In this document: positions 53,783 through 61,998 of the stretch, piece by piece
Layout: every line of letters begins with the position of its first letter
Position numbering within the stretch: the first letter of the stretch is position 1
Assembly (NCBI RefSeq): GCF_018492665.1
Contig: NZ_JAFVME010000001.1
Coordinates: 496,001-560,000 of the forward strand
Direction: 5' to 3'
Source: Pedobacter sp. B4-66
Lineage (GTDB): Bacteria; Bacteroidota; Bacteroidia; Sphingobacteriales; Sphingobacteriaceae
DNA length: 64,000 nt
The notes under the pieces: model-generated
Told to the model about the DNA's origin: nothing
The model's input: the letters and a program-made list of their open reading frames with translations, nothing else
Database searches by the model: none
Program-made: the position numbers and the translations under genes

Positions 53783-55081
53783 TTAAAGACGTACATCTAC
53801 CACTCCATCTGGTAAAAGTGATTTTATATCATATACTATCGCATCGGTTTTACAAAGGCTTTTAATATCTAAATCTTTAAATTCTTGATGAGCTACGGCC
53901 AACAAAATACCATCGTATTTACGAGTTTTCGATTCGCCATTTTCACAAATAACACCGTATTGATTTTTGGCTTGATCTACATTTGCCCAAGGATCGTGTA
54001 TAGTTACCTTTACTTTATATTCTTGGAGTTTTTTAACTATATCTATTACTTTGGTATTGCGTACATCGGGGCAATTTTCTTTAAAAGTAAAGCCTAAAAT
54101 TAAAACTTCAGCTCCAATAACACACTTGCCTTTGCAAACCATTTTTTTAATCAGTTGCTCTGCAACGTAAGCACCCATGCCGTCATTTACACGTCGACCG
54201 GCAAGTATAATTTCGGGATGATAGCCTATTTCTTGAGCTTTTTGCGCCAAATAATAAGGATCTACTCCTATACAATGACCGCCAACCAAACCTGGTTTAA
54301 AGTTTAAGAAATTCCATTTGGTGCCCGCAGCAGCTAATACTTCTGCGGTATCAATGTCCAACTGGTTAAAAATCATGGCTAACTCGTTTACAAAAGCAAT
54401 ATTGATATCCCGTTGTGCATTTTCGATTACCTTTGCGGCCTCAGCAACTTTTATAGACGAGGCTTTGTAGGTACCGGCATTAATTATAGATTTATATAGC
54501 TCATCAACTTTTGTTGCAGCTTCTGGTGTAGAACCCGATGTTATTTTACGGATGTTGGCTACGGTATGCTCTTTATCTCCTGGATTAATCCGCTCTGGAG
54601 AATAGCCCACAAAAAAATCTTCATTAAAAATTAACCCCGATTTCTTGGTCAATACCGGTACGCATTCTTCTTCTGTTGCTCCCGGATATACGGTTGATTC
54701 ATATACAACGATATCACCTTTTTTAAGGACACTCCCCACAAGGGTACTAGCTTTAATCAATGGTGTTAAATCTGGTCGATTATTCTTATCAACCGGTGTT
54801 GGTACTGTAATAATGTAAACCGAACAAGAACTTAATTCATCAATTTTATTGGTACAAAATAATCCTTTTAGGGTACTGCAATTAAAGCTTAGTACTGCAT
54901 CGAGCGCTGGTTTGTCTATTTCTAAAGTGGCATCGTTACCGGCATTAAGTTCATCAATACGGTGTTCAAGAATATCAAACCCCACCACTTTATGTTGTTT
55001 TGCAAATTCTACAGCAAGTGGCAGACCTACATAGCCTAAACCAATTACAGCCATTTTTATAGGGACTAATGTCTGTTGCAT
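53783..55081 (-). CDS. Nucleotide-sugar 6-dehydrogenase (TviB/WbpO-like)
   Basis: This 432-residue enzyme has an N-terminal Rossmann motif [20 protein letters not shown], a central dimer helix with [18 protein letters not shown] and the catalytic Cys in [14 protein letters not shown] near residue 267. The pattern agrees with UDP-N-acetylhexosamine 6-dehydrogenases of the TviB/WbpO group, which make UDP-N-acetyl-galactosaminuronate with two NAD, more than with UDP-glucose dehydrogenase. It supplies an acidic sugar for the polymer and a substrate for amidation by the AsnB-like enzyme. It overlaps the NusG-like gene by 16 bases. Confidence 0.9.
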   Translation of the reverse strand: MQQTLVPIKMAVIGLGYVGLPLAVEFAKQHKVVGFDILEHRIDELNAGNDATLEIDKPALDAVLSFNCSTLKGLFCTNKIDELSSCSVYIITVPTPVDKNNRPDLTPLIKASTLVGSVLKKGDIVVYESTVYPGATEEECVPVLTKKSGLIFNEDFFVGYSPERINPGDKEHTVANIRKITSGSTPEAATKVDELYKSIINAGTYKASSIKVAEAAKVIENAQRDINIAFVNELAMIFNQLDIDTAEVLAAAGTKWNFLNFKPGLVGGHCIGVDPYYLAQKAQEIGYHPEIILAGRRVNDGMGAYVAEQLIKKMVCKGKCVIGAEVLILGFTFKENCPDVRNTKVIDIVKKLQEYKVKVTIHDPWANVDQAKNQYGVICENGESKTRKYDGILLAVAHQEFKDLDIKSLCKTDAIVYDIKSLLPDGVVDVRL

Positions 55082-55623
55082 AATAATGTATTTTGAGGTA
55101 TGGTTTTTACAACTTGACTAACTGGGACATAGGTCACCAATGCACAATCCAAATGATCGAAAGACATCAGCACATTCTTACCTTGTATTTTAATGATATT
55201 ACCTTCCTGGTTATGGAAAAGGCCACTTCGAATTCTAACCTTATCACCCGCCGAAAGCTCATTAAGGCCAACAACTTGTAGGTTATTGTAATTTTTGACC
55301 ATTTCTTTCAACTGTTCAACCTCTGCATCTCTAATCACTGCAGGTTTGCCCATAAAATAGATGTAGTTCATTACACCCATCGTATATCGCACTTTGGTAA
55401 GGTCTCTATCATCTATTTTAACAAAAACATAACCCGTAAAAAGTGGCCTTGTTACCATTTTTTTTCTGTCGGCCCATTGATTTTCGGTTGTTGTAGTTGG
55501 GCAGAAAGATTCTATGCCTTGTTCTTGCAATAACTGATCTACCTTTTTTTCCCAACGCGGACGAACGTAGATAACCAACCATTTTTTCTCAAGAGGTTTT
55601 CTGTACTTAAATTCAAATTCCAT
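55066..55623 (-). CDS. UpxY/RfaH-like NusG-family antiterminator
   Basis: The protein has 185 residues. Its NGN domain (about 14-115) begins [20 protein letters not shown] and contains [17 protein letters not shown] motif (about 125-155) reads [19 protein letters not shown]. In Bacteroides, UpxY proteins let RNA polymerase read through early terminators in long capsule operons. Here the gene is inside the operon, after wzc, so it could act on the very long downstream transcript, including the hairpins at 41210-41266 and 36799-36838 (inference). The 400 bases upstream hold a structured element at 55926-56005. Confidence 0.9.
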   Translation of the reverse strand: MEFEFKYRKPLEKKWLVIYVRPRWEKKVDQLLQEQGIESFCPTTTTENQWADRKKMVTRPLFTGYVFVKIDDRDLTKVRYTMGVMNYIYFMGKPAVIRDAEVEQLKEMVKNYNNLQVVGLNELSAGDKVRIRSGLFHNQEGNIIKIQGKNVLMSFDHLDCALVTYVPVSQVVKTIPQNTLLCNRH

Positions 55624-55925
55624 AGCTGTTTTTTTTAGATGACAATCCCCCTAAATCCCCTCCAAAAGAACACCCTCGTAACACATGGGAGCTTTTATCA
55701 GGGATATTTCATTGAGCAAAACCTTTTTTAAAAGCGCTACATTATTGCCCGAACGGGGCTTCGCCATATCACTTACAGCGATGATTTTAGAATTTTTAAA
55801 AAGTATTATTAGAGAATGGGAGCACTATTAAATTCACTTATTGCTTTGCACGGTTTGCATTAAAAATTAGGCAATACAATACTTTTTTTATTAACTTATA
55901 TATTTTAATTGTTTATTAGTATTAT
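55624..55925. other. Intergenic leader upstream of the antiterminator gene
   Basis: This is 302 bases without a convincing gene on either strand. It contains a C-rich string (AATCCCCCTAAATCCCCTCC, 55643-55662) and a small hairpin (GCCC-GAAC-GGGG near 55748). I find no TAnnTTTG promoter on the minus strand. Together with the element at 55926-56005 it forms a 400-base untranslated spacer inside an otherwise tightly packed operon. Confidence 0.45.
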
Positions 55926-56005
55926 GGCTAACGAGGTATCTGACTGTCACTGGGAAGCACCTACAGTTAGCCTTTTTGAAGCTAGGTATCCCTACCCAAC
56001 TTCCC
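55926..56005 (-). ncRNA. Candidate structured RNA element with pseudoknot potential
   Basis: GGCTAAC (55926-55932) pairs with GTTAGCC (55966-55972). Within that loop GGGAAG (55952-55957) is complementary to CTTCCC (56000-56005) outside it, giving a pseudoknot. GGTA (55985-55988) and TACC (55993-55996) form a small hairpin between. CTGACTGT (55940-55947) can instead pair with ACAGTTAG (55963-55970), an alternative fold that would break the first stem. The element is 17 bases past the wzc stop and 300 bases before the antiterminator gene. The strand is assumed from the operon; the pairing is symmetrical. It matches no riboswitch class I know. Confidence 0.35.
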
Positions 56006-56022
56006 CTTTTTATATATTTACC

Positions 56023-58323
56023 TTAGTTTGTCATGGCATAACCGTAGCCGGCATAACTGTATTTTTGATTCTTCTCTCGTTTGGCATCATTAAAAACCAC
56101 TAAAAGATTGTTGAGTTTATTTTCATCACAAATATCTTTCAGTATTGCCATTTGGTAATTATTGGTATAATTATACCTTACCACATAAATACTTACATCA
56201 ACATGTCTCGCTAAACTAAAGGCATCGGCAACTTGGCCAACCGGCGATGTGTCTATAATTACATAATCAAATCTTTCTTTTAGCTCCTCTACCAATTGGC
56301 TAACCTTGGGGTGCGTCATAATTTCGGCCGGATCATCAGGTATTTCGCCACAGCCAATTACACTTACATTTTGCGACATTAAGCTGGGCTGTATAATTTT
56401 TTCTACAGTAATTGTATCGTTTTTAATATAATCTGTAAAGCCAAATTCAGAAGTGAGATCTAGTTTTTTCAATAGCGTTGGTCGTCTTAAATCAAACTCT
56501 AGGATAATCACTTTTTTATCGCGCATACCCAAGGCGGTTGCCAAATTAATGGTAAAAAAGGTCTTTCCCTCTCCCTGCATGCTTGATGTTACCAAAATCA
56601 CCTTGTTGCTCCCCTTACTCGTCATAAAGTCCAAATTCATTCTGATATACCTGAACAATTCTGATATGGTAGAGCGATTATCCTTCTGAAAAACATTGGT
56701 ATTTTTATCCAAATTATGAGAGAGCTCGCCCAATAACCTTGCGCCGGTTAGTTCAATTGTTCTTGCATTTGTTACTTTATTGTTAAAAAATCCTCTAGCA
56801 TAAATTACACCTGCTGGTAAAAAGAATCCGAACATAAAGCCACATAAGTAAAGAAGCTTTCTTTTAGGCGATTCTGGCGTGGTATTATAGGCTGGTTTAT
56901 CAATAATTTGAGAACTGGGTATCGTGGTAGATAAAGATAGTGCGGTTTCCTCACGTTTTTGAATCAGGTATCTGTACAAACCAGATTTCACACTTTGCTC
57001 ACGGCTTCTTTCTAAAAGTCCACGTTCTATAGAAGGTCCTGATTTACTTTTGTTGCTATACTGAGAATAACTAGTCAATAAATTGTTCCTTTCTATTTTA
57101 AAACCATCTTTAATAGAATTTAAATTTTCAAGGATATTGATTCTTAAAGCTGATAATTGATCGTTTAAATTTAAAACCAATGGATTTTCTGCATTAGCAG
57201 TACGCAACATTCTATTTTTTTCGAGTTGTAAATCGTTAAACTTTGCGATCAATCCATTTAAAATTGGATCTTCTATGCCCATAGCGCTGGGTGCCAAATT
57301 ACTCTGACCTTGTTTTCCTTTAAAATACCTTTCTATAGAATTGATAAGGCTTAACTTTGTAGCGGAAGATGACAACATTTGGTTATAATCTACAGATCTT
57401 GTAGCATTTAACTGTGCATCTATATTAATATCAGCCACTTGGTTTTGTTGTTTAAAACTTTCTACATCATGCTCAGAGCTAGATAAATCGTCCACCAAAT
57501 ACCTTAATCTATTATCTATAAACTTAATTGTACTTTGAGCGATGATATTTTTTTTGTTTACATTGTTGATATTATAGGTTTGTATTAAAAGTGTTAACAG
57601 ATCGATACCTCTTTGTGGCACGTTGTCACTTACACTGATCACAACCGTATTGGCATCTTTAACTACCGGAGCAATTCTTAATTTAGCCAAACTATATGCC
57701 TCTGTTAGATTATATAAATCATTAAATTTAATATTAATACTTCCATAGCTATTGCTAAATGCAGGGCCTTTGGCTACCCTAATCACATAGTTTTTATTCT
57801 TAATCAATGCCCCATAAGCAGCAACCACTTTTACAGTACTATCAGTAAGCTTAAACAAAGAATCATTAATCGATGCAATACTGATATTTCTTGCATAGGC
57901 ACCACTTTTTAAATCCAATACTTCGATTTTAAAGGGAAGTGTTTTACCATATAATTCTTTAGTTTTAAAACCATTAAAACCATCTTTTTTGAAATAACTC
58001 GTTTCTAAATGCAACTCGCTTAAAACTTTATATATCAAATCTCTCGACCGTAGAACTTCTATTTCGTTATCAACAGTTTTAACAGTCTGAAACATGTTTA
58101 AATCACTAAAAGCAGTGCTACTAGACATGGCTGTACCATTTTTATCATCTTGAATTAACAATGTGCTGCTTACCTTATATTGTTGCGGCGTAATATATAA
58201 GAAACCGTAAACATAGGTCATAGCCACCGCTAGGCTGATGATAAAATAAGGCCAGTTTCGGGCAAACTTTTTCAAGATCTCTATAAAATCATTGTTGCCG
58301 TTTAAATATTGTGCTGAAGCCAT
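56023..58323 (-). CDS. Wzc-like polysaccharide co-polymerase and tyrosine autokinase
   Basis: The protein has 766 residues. A Wzz domain with its first membrane helix (about 28-48) comes first, then a long periplasmic region with coiled-coil (about 270-440) and a second membrane helix (about 490-512). The cytoplasmic BY-kinase domain follows, with Walker A SSMQGEGKTFFTINLA, Walker A' LEFDLRRPTLL and Walker B DYVIIDTSPVG. A short Tyr-rich tail (KYSYAGYGYAMTN) is the likely autophosphorylation cluster. It governs chain length and links polymerisation to export through the Wza-like protein, whose gene is 19 bases upstream. Confidence 0.93.
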   Translation of the reverse strand: MASAQYLNGNNDFIEILKKFARNWPYFIISLAVAMTYVYGFLYITPQQYKVSSTLLIQDDKNGTAMSSSTAFSDLNMFQTVKTVDNEIEVLRSRDLIYKVLSELHLETSYFKKDGFNGFKTKELYGKTLPFKIEVLDLKSGAYARNISIASINDSLFKLTDSTVKVVAAYGALIKNKNYVIRVAKGPAFSNSYGSINIKFNDLYNLTEAYSLAKLRIAPVVKDANTVVISVSDNVPQRGIDLLTLLIQTYNINNVNKKNIIAQSTIKFIDNRLRYLVDDLSSSEHDVESFKQQNQVADINIDAQLNATRSVDYNQMLSSSATKLSLINSIERYFKGKQGQSNLAPSAMGIEDPILNGLIAKFNDLQLEKNRMLRTANAENPLVLNLNDQLSALRINILENLNSIKDGFKIERNNLLTSYSQYSNKSKSGPSIERGLLERSREQSVKSGLYRYLIQKREETALSLSTTIPSSQIIDKPAYNTTPESPKRKLLYLCGFMFGFFLPAGVIYARGFFNNKVTNARTIELTGARLLGELSHNLDKNTNVFQKDNRSTISELFRYIRMNLDFMTSKGSNKVILVTSSMQGEGKTFFTINLATALGMRDKKVIILEFDLRRPTLLKKLDLTSEFGFTDYIKNDTITVEKIIQPSLMSQNVSVIGCGEIPDDPAEIMTHPKVSQLVEELKERFDYVIIDTSPVGQVADAFSLARHVDVSIYVVRYNYTNNYQMAILKDICDENKLNNLLVVFNDAKREKNQKYSYAGYGYAMTN

Positions 58324-58342
58324 GATGCTAATTTTTTAAAGG

Positions 58343-59098
58343 TTATCTACGTAAAAATACTGATATCAGTACAGCTACTGCTGATATGGATGCTATCACT
58401 ATAGGCATTATTCTGGTATTTGGGCTATATTCTATTGCTTTTGATTTATCGGGTTCTACATAAACGACATCGTTTTGTTTAAGTGTAAAAAATGGAGAAT
58501 TAAGCACATCTTGTTCGTTAAGGTTTAACCTTTTCATTATCCGTTGCCCATTCTGTTGTCTAATAATCAATACATTCTCACGTTTACCATATGCTGTCAT
58601 ATCACCCGCCATCCCTAGAGCTTCTAATAAATTTATATGATCTCCCGGCACTGTAAAATTAGATGGCCGGTTTACCTCGCCAATAACCGTAATTTTAAAA
58701 TTCTGGATTTGTACTTCAACAACAGGCTTTTTAACGTATTTATCAAGTTTCGACGCCAAGATATCCTGTGCCTCGGCAATTGTTAAGCCCTCAACCTTGA
58801 TATTACCAATTACCGGAATATTAACTTCCCCATTTTTGCTTACTCTGTACCCCGTAGGTTCTTCATTATTTCTAGTTGTAGGATTTTGGACTGATGCGAA
58901 CAAAAGATTAGATTCTTGATTAAGGCTATTTACGTTAATCCGTAACAAATCATTTTGTTCTATTTTAATCGATTGATCTTCTACTTTTTCACTGCCGTTT
59001 ACTTTAGCTAAATCGCTGAAATAAACAAGATTTCTTCTTTCTGCACATGAGGAAAATAAAAGTGTATACAGCGCAAATATTAGATAAACTTTTTTCAT
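58343..59098 (-). CDS. Wza-like polysaccharide export lipoprotein
   Basis: The protein has 251 residues. A lipoprotein signal has Cys near residue 18 (LLFSSCAERR). A poly-export domain (about 40-130, VEDQSIKIEQNDLLRINV, then GEVNIPVIGNIKVEGLTIAEA) is followed by one SLBB domain (about 135-215, ITVIGEVNRPSNFTVPG). A C-terminal membrane helix (MPIVIASISAVAVLISVFLR) replaces the amphipathic helix of E. coli Wza, usual in Bacteroidota. It forms the outer-membrane export ring. It is the first structural gene of the locus; its promoter must lie in the 1 kb upstream. Confidence 0.92.
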   Translation of the reverse strand: MKKVYLIFALYTLLFSSCAERRNLVYFSDLAKVNGSEKVEDQSIKIEQNDLLRINVNSLNQESNLLFASVQNPTTRNNEEPTGYRVSKNGEVNIPVIGNIKVEGLTIAEAQDILASKLDKYVKKPVVEVQIQNFKITVIGEVNRPSNFTVPGDHINLLEALGMAGDMTAYGKRENVLIIRQQNGQRIMKRLNLNEQDVLNSPFFTLKQNDVVYVEPDKSKAIEYSPNTRIMPIVIASISAVAVLISVFLRR

Positions 59099-59339
59099 GA
59101 TTTTTAGATTTAAAAAAATGGCTACGTTTATTGAGAACTAAGTTATATACAGAATGAGCAATATTTTACAGCAATAATTACATTGTATTTAAAGTGTATA
59201 ACATCGTATACAACATTCACAATGTTCACTTTTTACACCTACACATTCATCAACTTTTGAGAATATTCTGTATTAAAAAGTGTGTATTATCTGTGGTCAC
59301 TTTTTGGAAATTTTTCTGTTTTTCTAAAAATCGACCAAT

Positions 59340-59360
59340 AAAAAAAGCGCAAAAGCGCCC
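59340..59360 (-). terminator. Terminator-like hairpin in the operon leader
   Basis: On the minus strand GCGC-TTTT-GCGC is followed by seven T. The stem is only four strong pairs plus G-T extensions. It lies about 240 bases upstream of the wza-like gene. If the promoter is further upstream, this would stop leader transcripts unless antitermination occurs; otherwise it could end the HTH gene's transcript. Confidence 0.45.
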
Positions 59361-59991
59361 AGATTTATTGTAACTATCAGAATTTTTAAAATTTTAGTTC
59401 ACAACTAAATTTGCATTAACACAAGGATTAATCTCATTCCGGAATTAAAATGCACAGTTTTTTTGGAATAAAAACCCACGTGTGTCAACTTTACAGCTAA
59501 AATACCCACTTTTTCTCGCTTAATTTTGAAAAACACGTTCAACTTACACACATTGCATCTCTTAGCACAAGCGAATATCAATGCTTTAAAATAGTTGTTG
59601 TAAACATAACGGGACTAGCTTACATAAACATTCTCAGCACCTTCCAGAGTTTACACATTAGGATCTTTAACGAAATAAAAGGCTGCAGAACAACCTCAAC
59701 ATTACTGTCCAGAAGAATTTTCCTGTTACTTTCTATATAGACTTCATAAGCCTGCGTTTGAACAGTTAGCAGGTTTTCTAGCGCAGGCTAGCCTCTTCTT
59801 TTTCAAATCGTGCATCCTGCCCCCTATTAAGACGATAAAGAAGGCTTTTCCCACTGGAAATTTTAATTTATGGAATAAGGCTGTGTGTTGTAGCGACTTT
59901 GAATACTTGCGCCAGGTGCAGGTTAGTGTGTATGTTTATTTTCAAGGAATAATGATTTACCTAGAGGATTAAAAACATTTATAACCGATAT

Positions 59992-60049
59992 GTTAGTGAC
60001 ATGAAATGTCATTAACTCTTTTTGGTGATATTAAAACTCACCAAAAAGA
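59992..60049. repeat. Two back-to-back long hairpins
   Basis: GTTAGTGACAT (59992-60002), GAA, ATGTCATTAAC (60006-60016) pair along 11 bases with one G-T. Directly adjoining, TCTTTTTGGTGA (60017-60028) pairs perfectly along 12 bases with TCACCAAAAAGA (60038-60049). They begin 76 bases downstream of the HTH regulator gene. There is no T-run, so they may be operators or an RNA-stability element rather than a terminator. Confidence 0.6.
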
Positions 60050-60124
60050 AACTAATTGCTAGTTATTTGAAATGATTGAATAATCATTGATTTATTTTAA
60101 TTGAGTTTTTTAACAGAGGTTATT

Positions 60125-60565
60125 TTAAAATGGTTTGTTAAACTCATTTTCTTTATTCATTAAACATTCGTTATATTCTTCTAATAATAGAATATACTTG
60201 CGCATCCAATAGTCAACATCTCGGTTCTCACCGGGTTGCTTATCTAATACTTGCCTATCCATTTTCTTTTCTCTATTTAAAGAAAACACCTCTGGAAATT
60301 CTTGAGAAAAATCATAATTGATACACGATCCAATTTCAACTAATACCTCATAAGGCAAATTGTCTTGTTCAAACCAGTTATACAAAGTACATCGACTAAT
60401 TTTCATATACCTCGCCAACTTACTAATATTGTGTCCTTGTTTTCTGATAATTGATTCGATAATACTTCCCGCGTGACGTTTCAGAGAATGCTGTTTAAGG
60501 TTTCCGTCACTTTCCTTCCCTAGGTTAAGATTTAAGTAGGTAGTTTGAGTTTTGGTAGCGTTCAT
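60125..60565 (-). CDS. Small HTH regulator, proximal bookend of the polysaccharide locus
   Basis: The protein has 146 residues. After a variable N-terminus the HTH reads HNISKLARYMKISRCTLYNWF (about 47-67), then NYDFSQEFPEVF and a C-terminal helix YWMRKYILLLEEYNECL. It is the paralogue of the protein at 27393-27767; the helix and the DF-x-E-x-PE-x-F motif are kept in both. It lies upstream of the wza-like gene behind the 1 kb control region and in the same orientation. It probably binds in that region. The family is not one I can name. Confidence 0.75.
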   Translation of the reverse strand: MNATKTQTTYLNLNLGKESDGNLKQHSLKRHAGSIIESIIRKQGHNISKLARYMKISRCTLYNWFEQDNLPYEVLVEIGSCINYDFSQEFPEVFSLNREKKMDRQVLDKQPGENRDVDYWMRKYILLLEEYNECLMNKENEFNKPF

Positions 60566-60821
60566 AACTAGTTCTATATTACATTATCGTTAAACATTAA
60601 TTTAGCAACCAATAGGGAGATATATGAGATTAGTAATTGAAGTTCATATAAAACAATTAACAACGAAATGATTTATATCACCAGAAAGAATGATATTGGT
60701 CATGTTTTAAAGCACTTATGACCTTCAATCTAAAAGTTAATGATTCCAGATGTATAAAAATATTAAGATTTTAAACAAAAAAGAAGTAAATTTATATTAA
60801 TTCTCTTAAAACGATAATTAA

Positions 60822-61859
60822 ATGAAGAACATCCTAATTATTGAAAGTAATCTCAAGTTAATAGAAGAATATTCTGACACCCTAAAAAACGCTGGATACC
60901 AAATCACTACGGCTTTAGATGGCGACACTGGAATTAACGAGGCTATTAATACAGCCCCACAACTCATTTTGTGCAACACAAACTTATTCCGTATAGATGG
61001 TTTTGGTGTGTTGGCGGTGTTATCCAAAAATCCTATAACAGCACAAATACCATTTATTTTTATCAGTTTAAATTCAAAATTGACCAGTTTAAGAAAGGGG
61101 ATGGAAATGGGAGCTGATGATTTTATTACCAGACCTTTTCAAAACAACCAATTAGTAAGAGCAGTTGATGCAAGAATAAATAAATTAAAAACAAGAAATC
61201 CAAACCCAAAAACCTTTGACAGTAATAAATTTGAAAATCTCGAAGGTCTTCAAAAACTTTATGAAGTAGTTTTCCAAAGTAATAATAAACGTTTAAAAAA
61301 GAAGCAAACTTTATATTTCGATGGCGACCACTCACAGGGCATTTACTTTTTAGACGAAGGATGTATTAAAACCATAAAATTAAACAACGATGGTAGGGAG
61401 TTGATTACAGGGCTTTACAAATCAAAAAGCTTTATCGGGTTAGATTCATTATTGCTTAACAGCCCTTTAACAGAAAGTGCCGAAGCTGTAGAAAATTCTT
61501 CAGTTTACTTTATTTCAAAGAAAACAGTTCTAGATTTACTAGATGAATACACAGAACTTAACCAACATATTATTAAAATTTTATCTATTAATTTAAAACA
61601 AAAAGATGATCAATTGATGGAACTTGCTTATGAATCGGTAAGAAAACGTCTATCAAAAGTACTAATTAGATTAAATAATGACGCATCTCCCATCGATCAC
61701 ATAAATATTTCTAGAGACGAGCTTGCTGGCCTTACCGGTATAGCCACAGAAACCGTAAGCAGAATACTTTCTGATTTTAAGGATCAGGGATTTATCGAAA
61801 AAAACGGCAGTCAAATCCATATCATAGACCTTGATAGTTTAAAGAAAATTAAAAATTAA
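60822..61859 (+). CDS. CRP/FNR-family regulator fused to a degenerate receiver domain
   Basis: The protein has 345 residues. Residues 1-120 are a CheY-like receiver in which the phosphoacceptor Asp is Asn52 (LILCNTNLFRIDG) and the conserved Lys is Arg104 (TRPF). The usual acidic pair near residue 8 is reduced to Glu8. Residues about 150-245 are a cyclic-nucleotide-binding-type beta-barrel, and about 285-345 a CRP winged helix with ISRDELAGLTGIATETVSRI. It therefore cannot be controlled by normal aspartyl phosphorylation. The next gene, a universal stress protein, has a CRP/FNR-type site in its promoter and is a likely target. Confidence 0.87.
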   Translation: MKNILIIESNLKLIEEYSDTLKNAGYQITTALDGDTGINEAINTAPQLILCNTNLFRIDGFGVLAVLSKNPITAQIPFIFISLNSKLTSLRKGMEMGADDFITRPFQNNQLVRAVDARINKLKTRNPNPKTFDSNKFENLEGLQKLYEVVFQSNNKRLKKKQTLYFDGDHSQGIYFLDEGCIKTIKLNNDGRELITGLYKSKSFIGLDSLLLNSPLTESAEAVENSSVYFISKKTVLDLLDEYTELNQHIIKILSINLKQKDDQLMELAYESVRKRLSKVLIRLNNDASPIDHINISRDELAGLTGIATETVSRILSDFKDQGFIEKNGSQIHIIDLDSLKKIKN

Positions 61860-61937
61860 GGCTTTATTTACCATTGAAAAACATATTTTTCTCTATTTAT
61901 GTAAACCAAATTTCACGCTAAACATCAATATTTTAAC

Positions 61938-61980
61938 TGATTTCCATCATTGTTGTACCTATGCCCTAGGGGTAATTTTG
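61938..61980 (+). promoter_or_regulatory. FNR/CRP-type site plus Bacteroidota -7 element
   Basis: TGAT-TTCC-ATCA (61938-61949) matches the core of the FNR consensus TTGAT-N4-ATCAA. TAATTTTG (61973-61980) matches TAnnTTTG exactly. With transcription starting near 61985, the site centre is about 41-42 bases upstream, the classic position for activation by CRP/FNR proteins. No -33 TTTG is present, as expected for an activator-dependent promoter. Confidence 0.6.
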
Positions 61981-61998
61981 TGCCCAGGAAATAATTGC

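Larger units (their letters stand above)
59099..60124. promoter_or_regulatory. One-kilobase control region upstream of the polysaccharide operon
   Basis: No gene is seen. From the operon outward it holds these items: an AACATT-CAC-AATGTT palindrome (59212-59226); CACTTTTT three times (59227-59234, 59298-59305, about 59508-59515), the second being half of the inverted repeat AAAAAGTG (59275-59282) / CACTTTTT; a minus-strand terminator-like hairpin at 59340-59360; GCCTGCG (59750-59756) with CGCAGGC (59782-59788); and the double hairpin at 59992-60049. Such a region suits complex control of a surface polymer. The start of transcription could not be fixed because no good TAnnTTTG element was found on the minus strand. 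Confidence 0.5.

Noticed and set aside
55926..55972. Resemblance to an integron attC site (GGCTAAC ... GTTAGCC ends)
   Set aside because: The core does not fit RYYYAAC/GTTRRRY (second base G, matching C on the other side), and no integrase gene or cassette array is visible.
55909..56103. Plus-strand 64-codon frame running over the end of wzc
   Set aside because: It overlaps the wzc coding end on the opposite strand, contains the structured element and has no recognisable domain or promoter.
60017..60049. Plain rho-independent terminator of the HTH gene
   Set aside because: The stem is long but is not followed by a T-run on the minus strand and directly abuts a second hairpin, so it is reported as a repeat.
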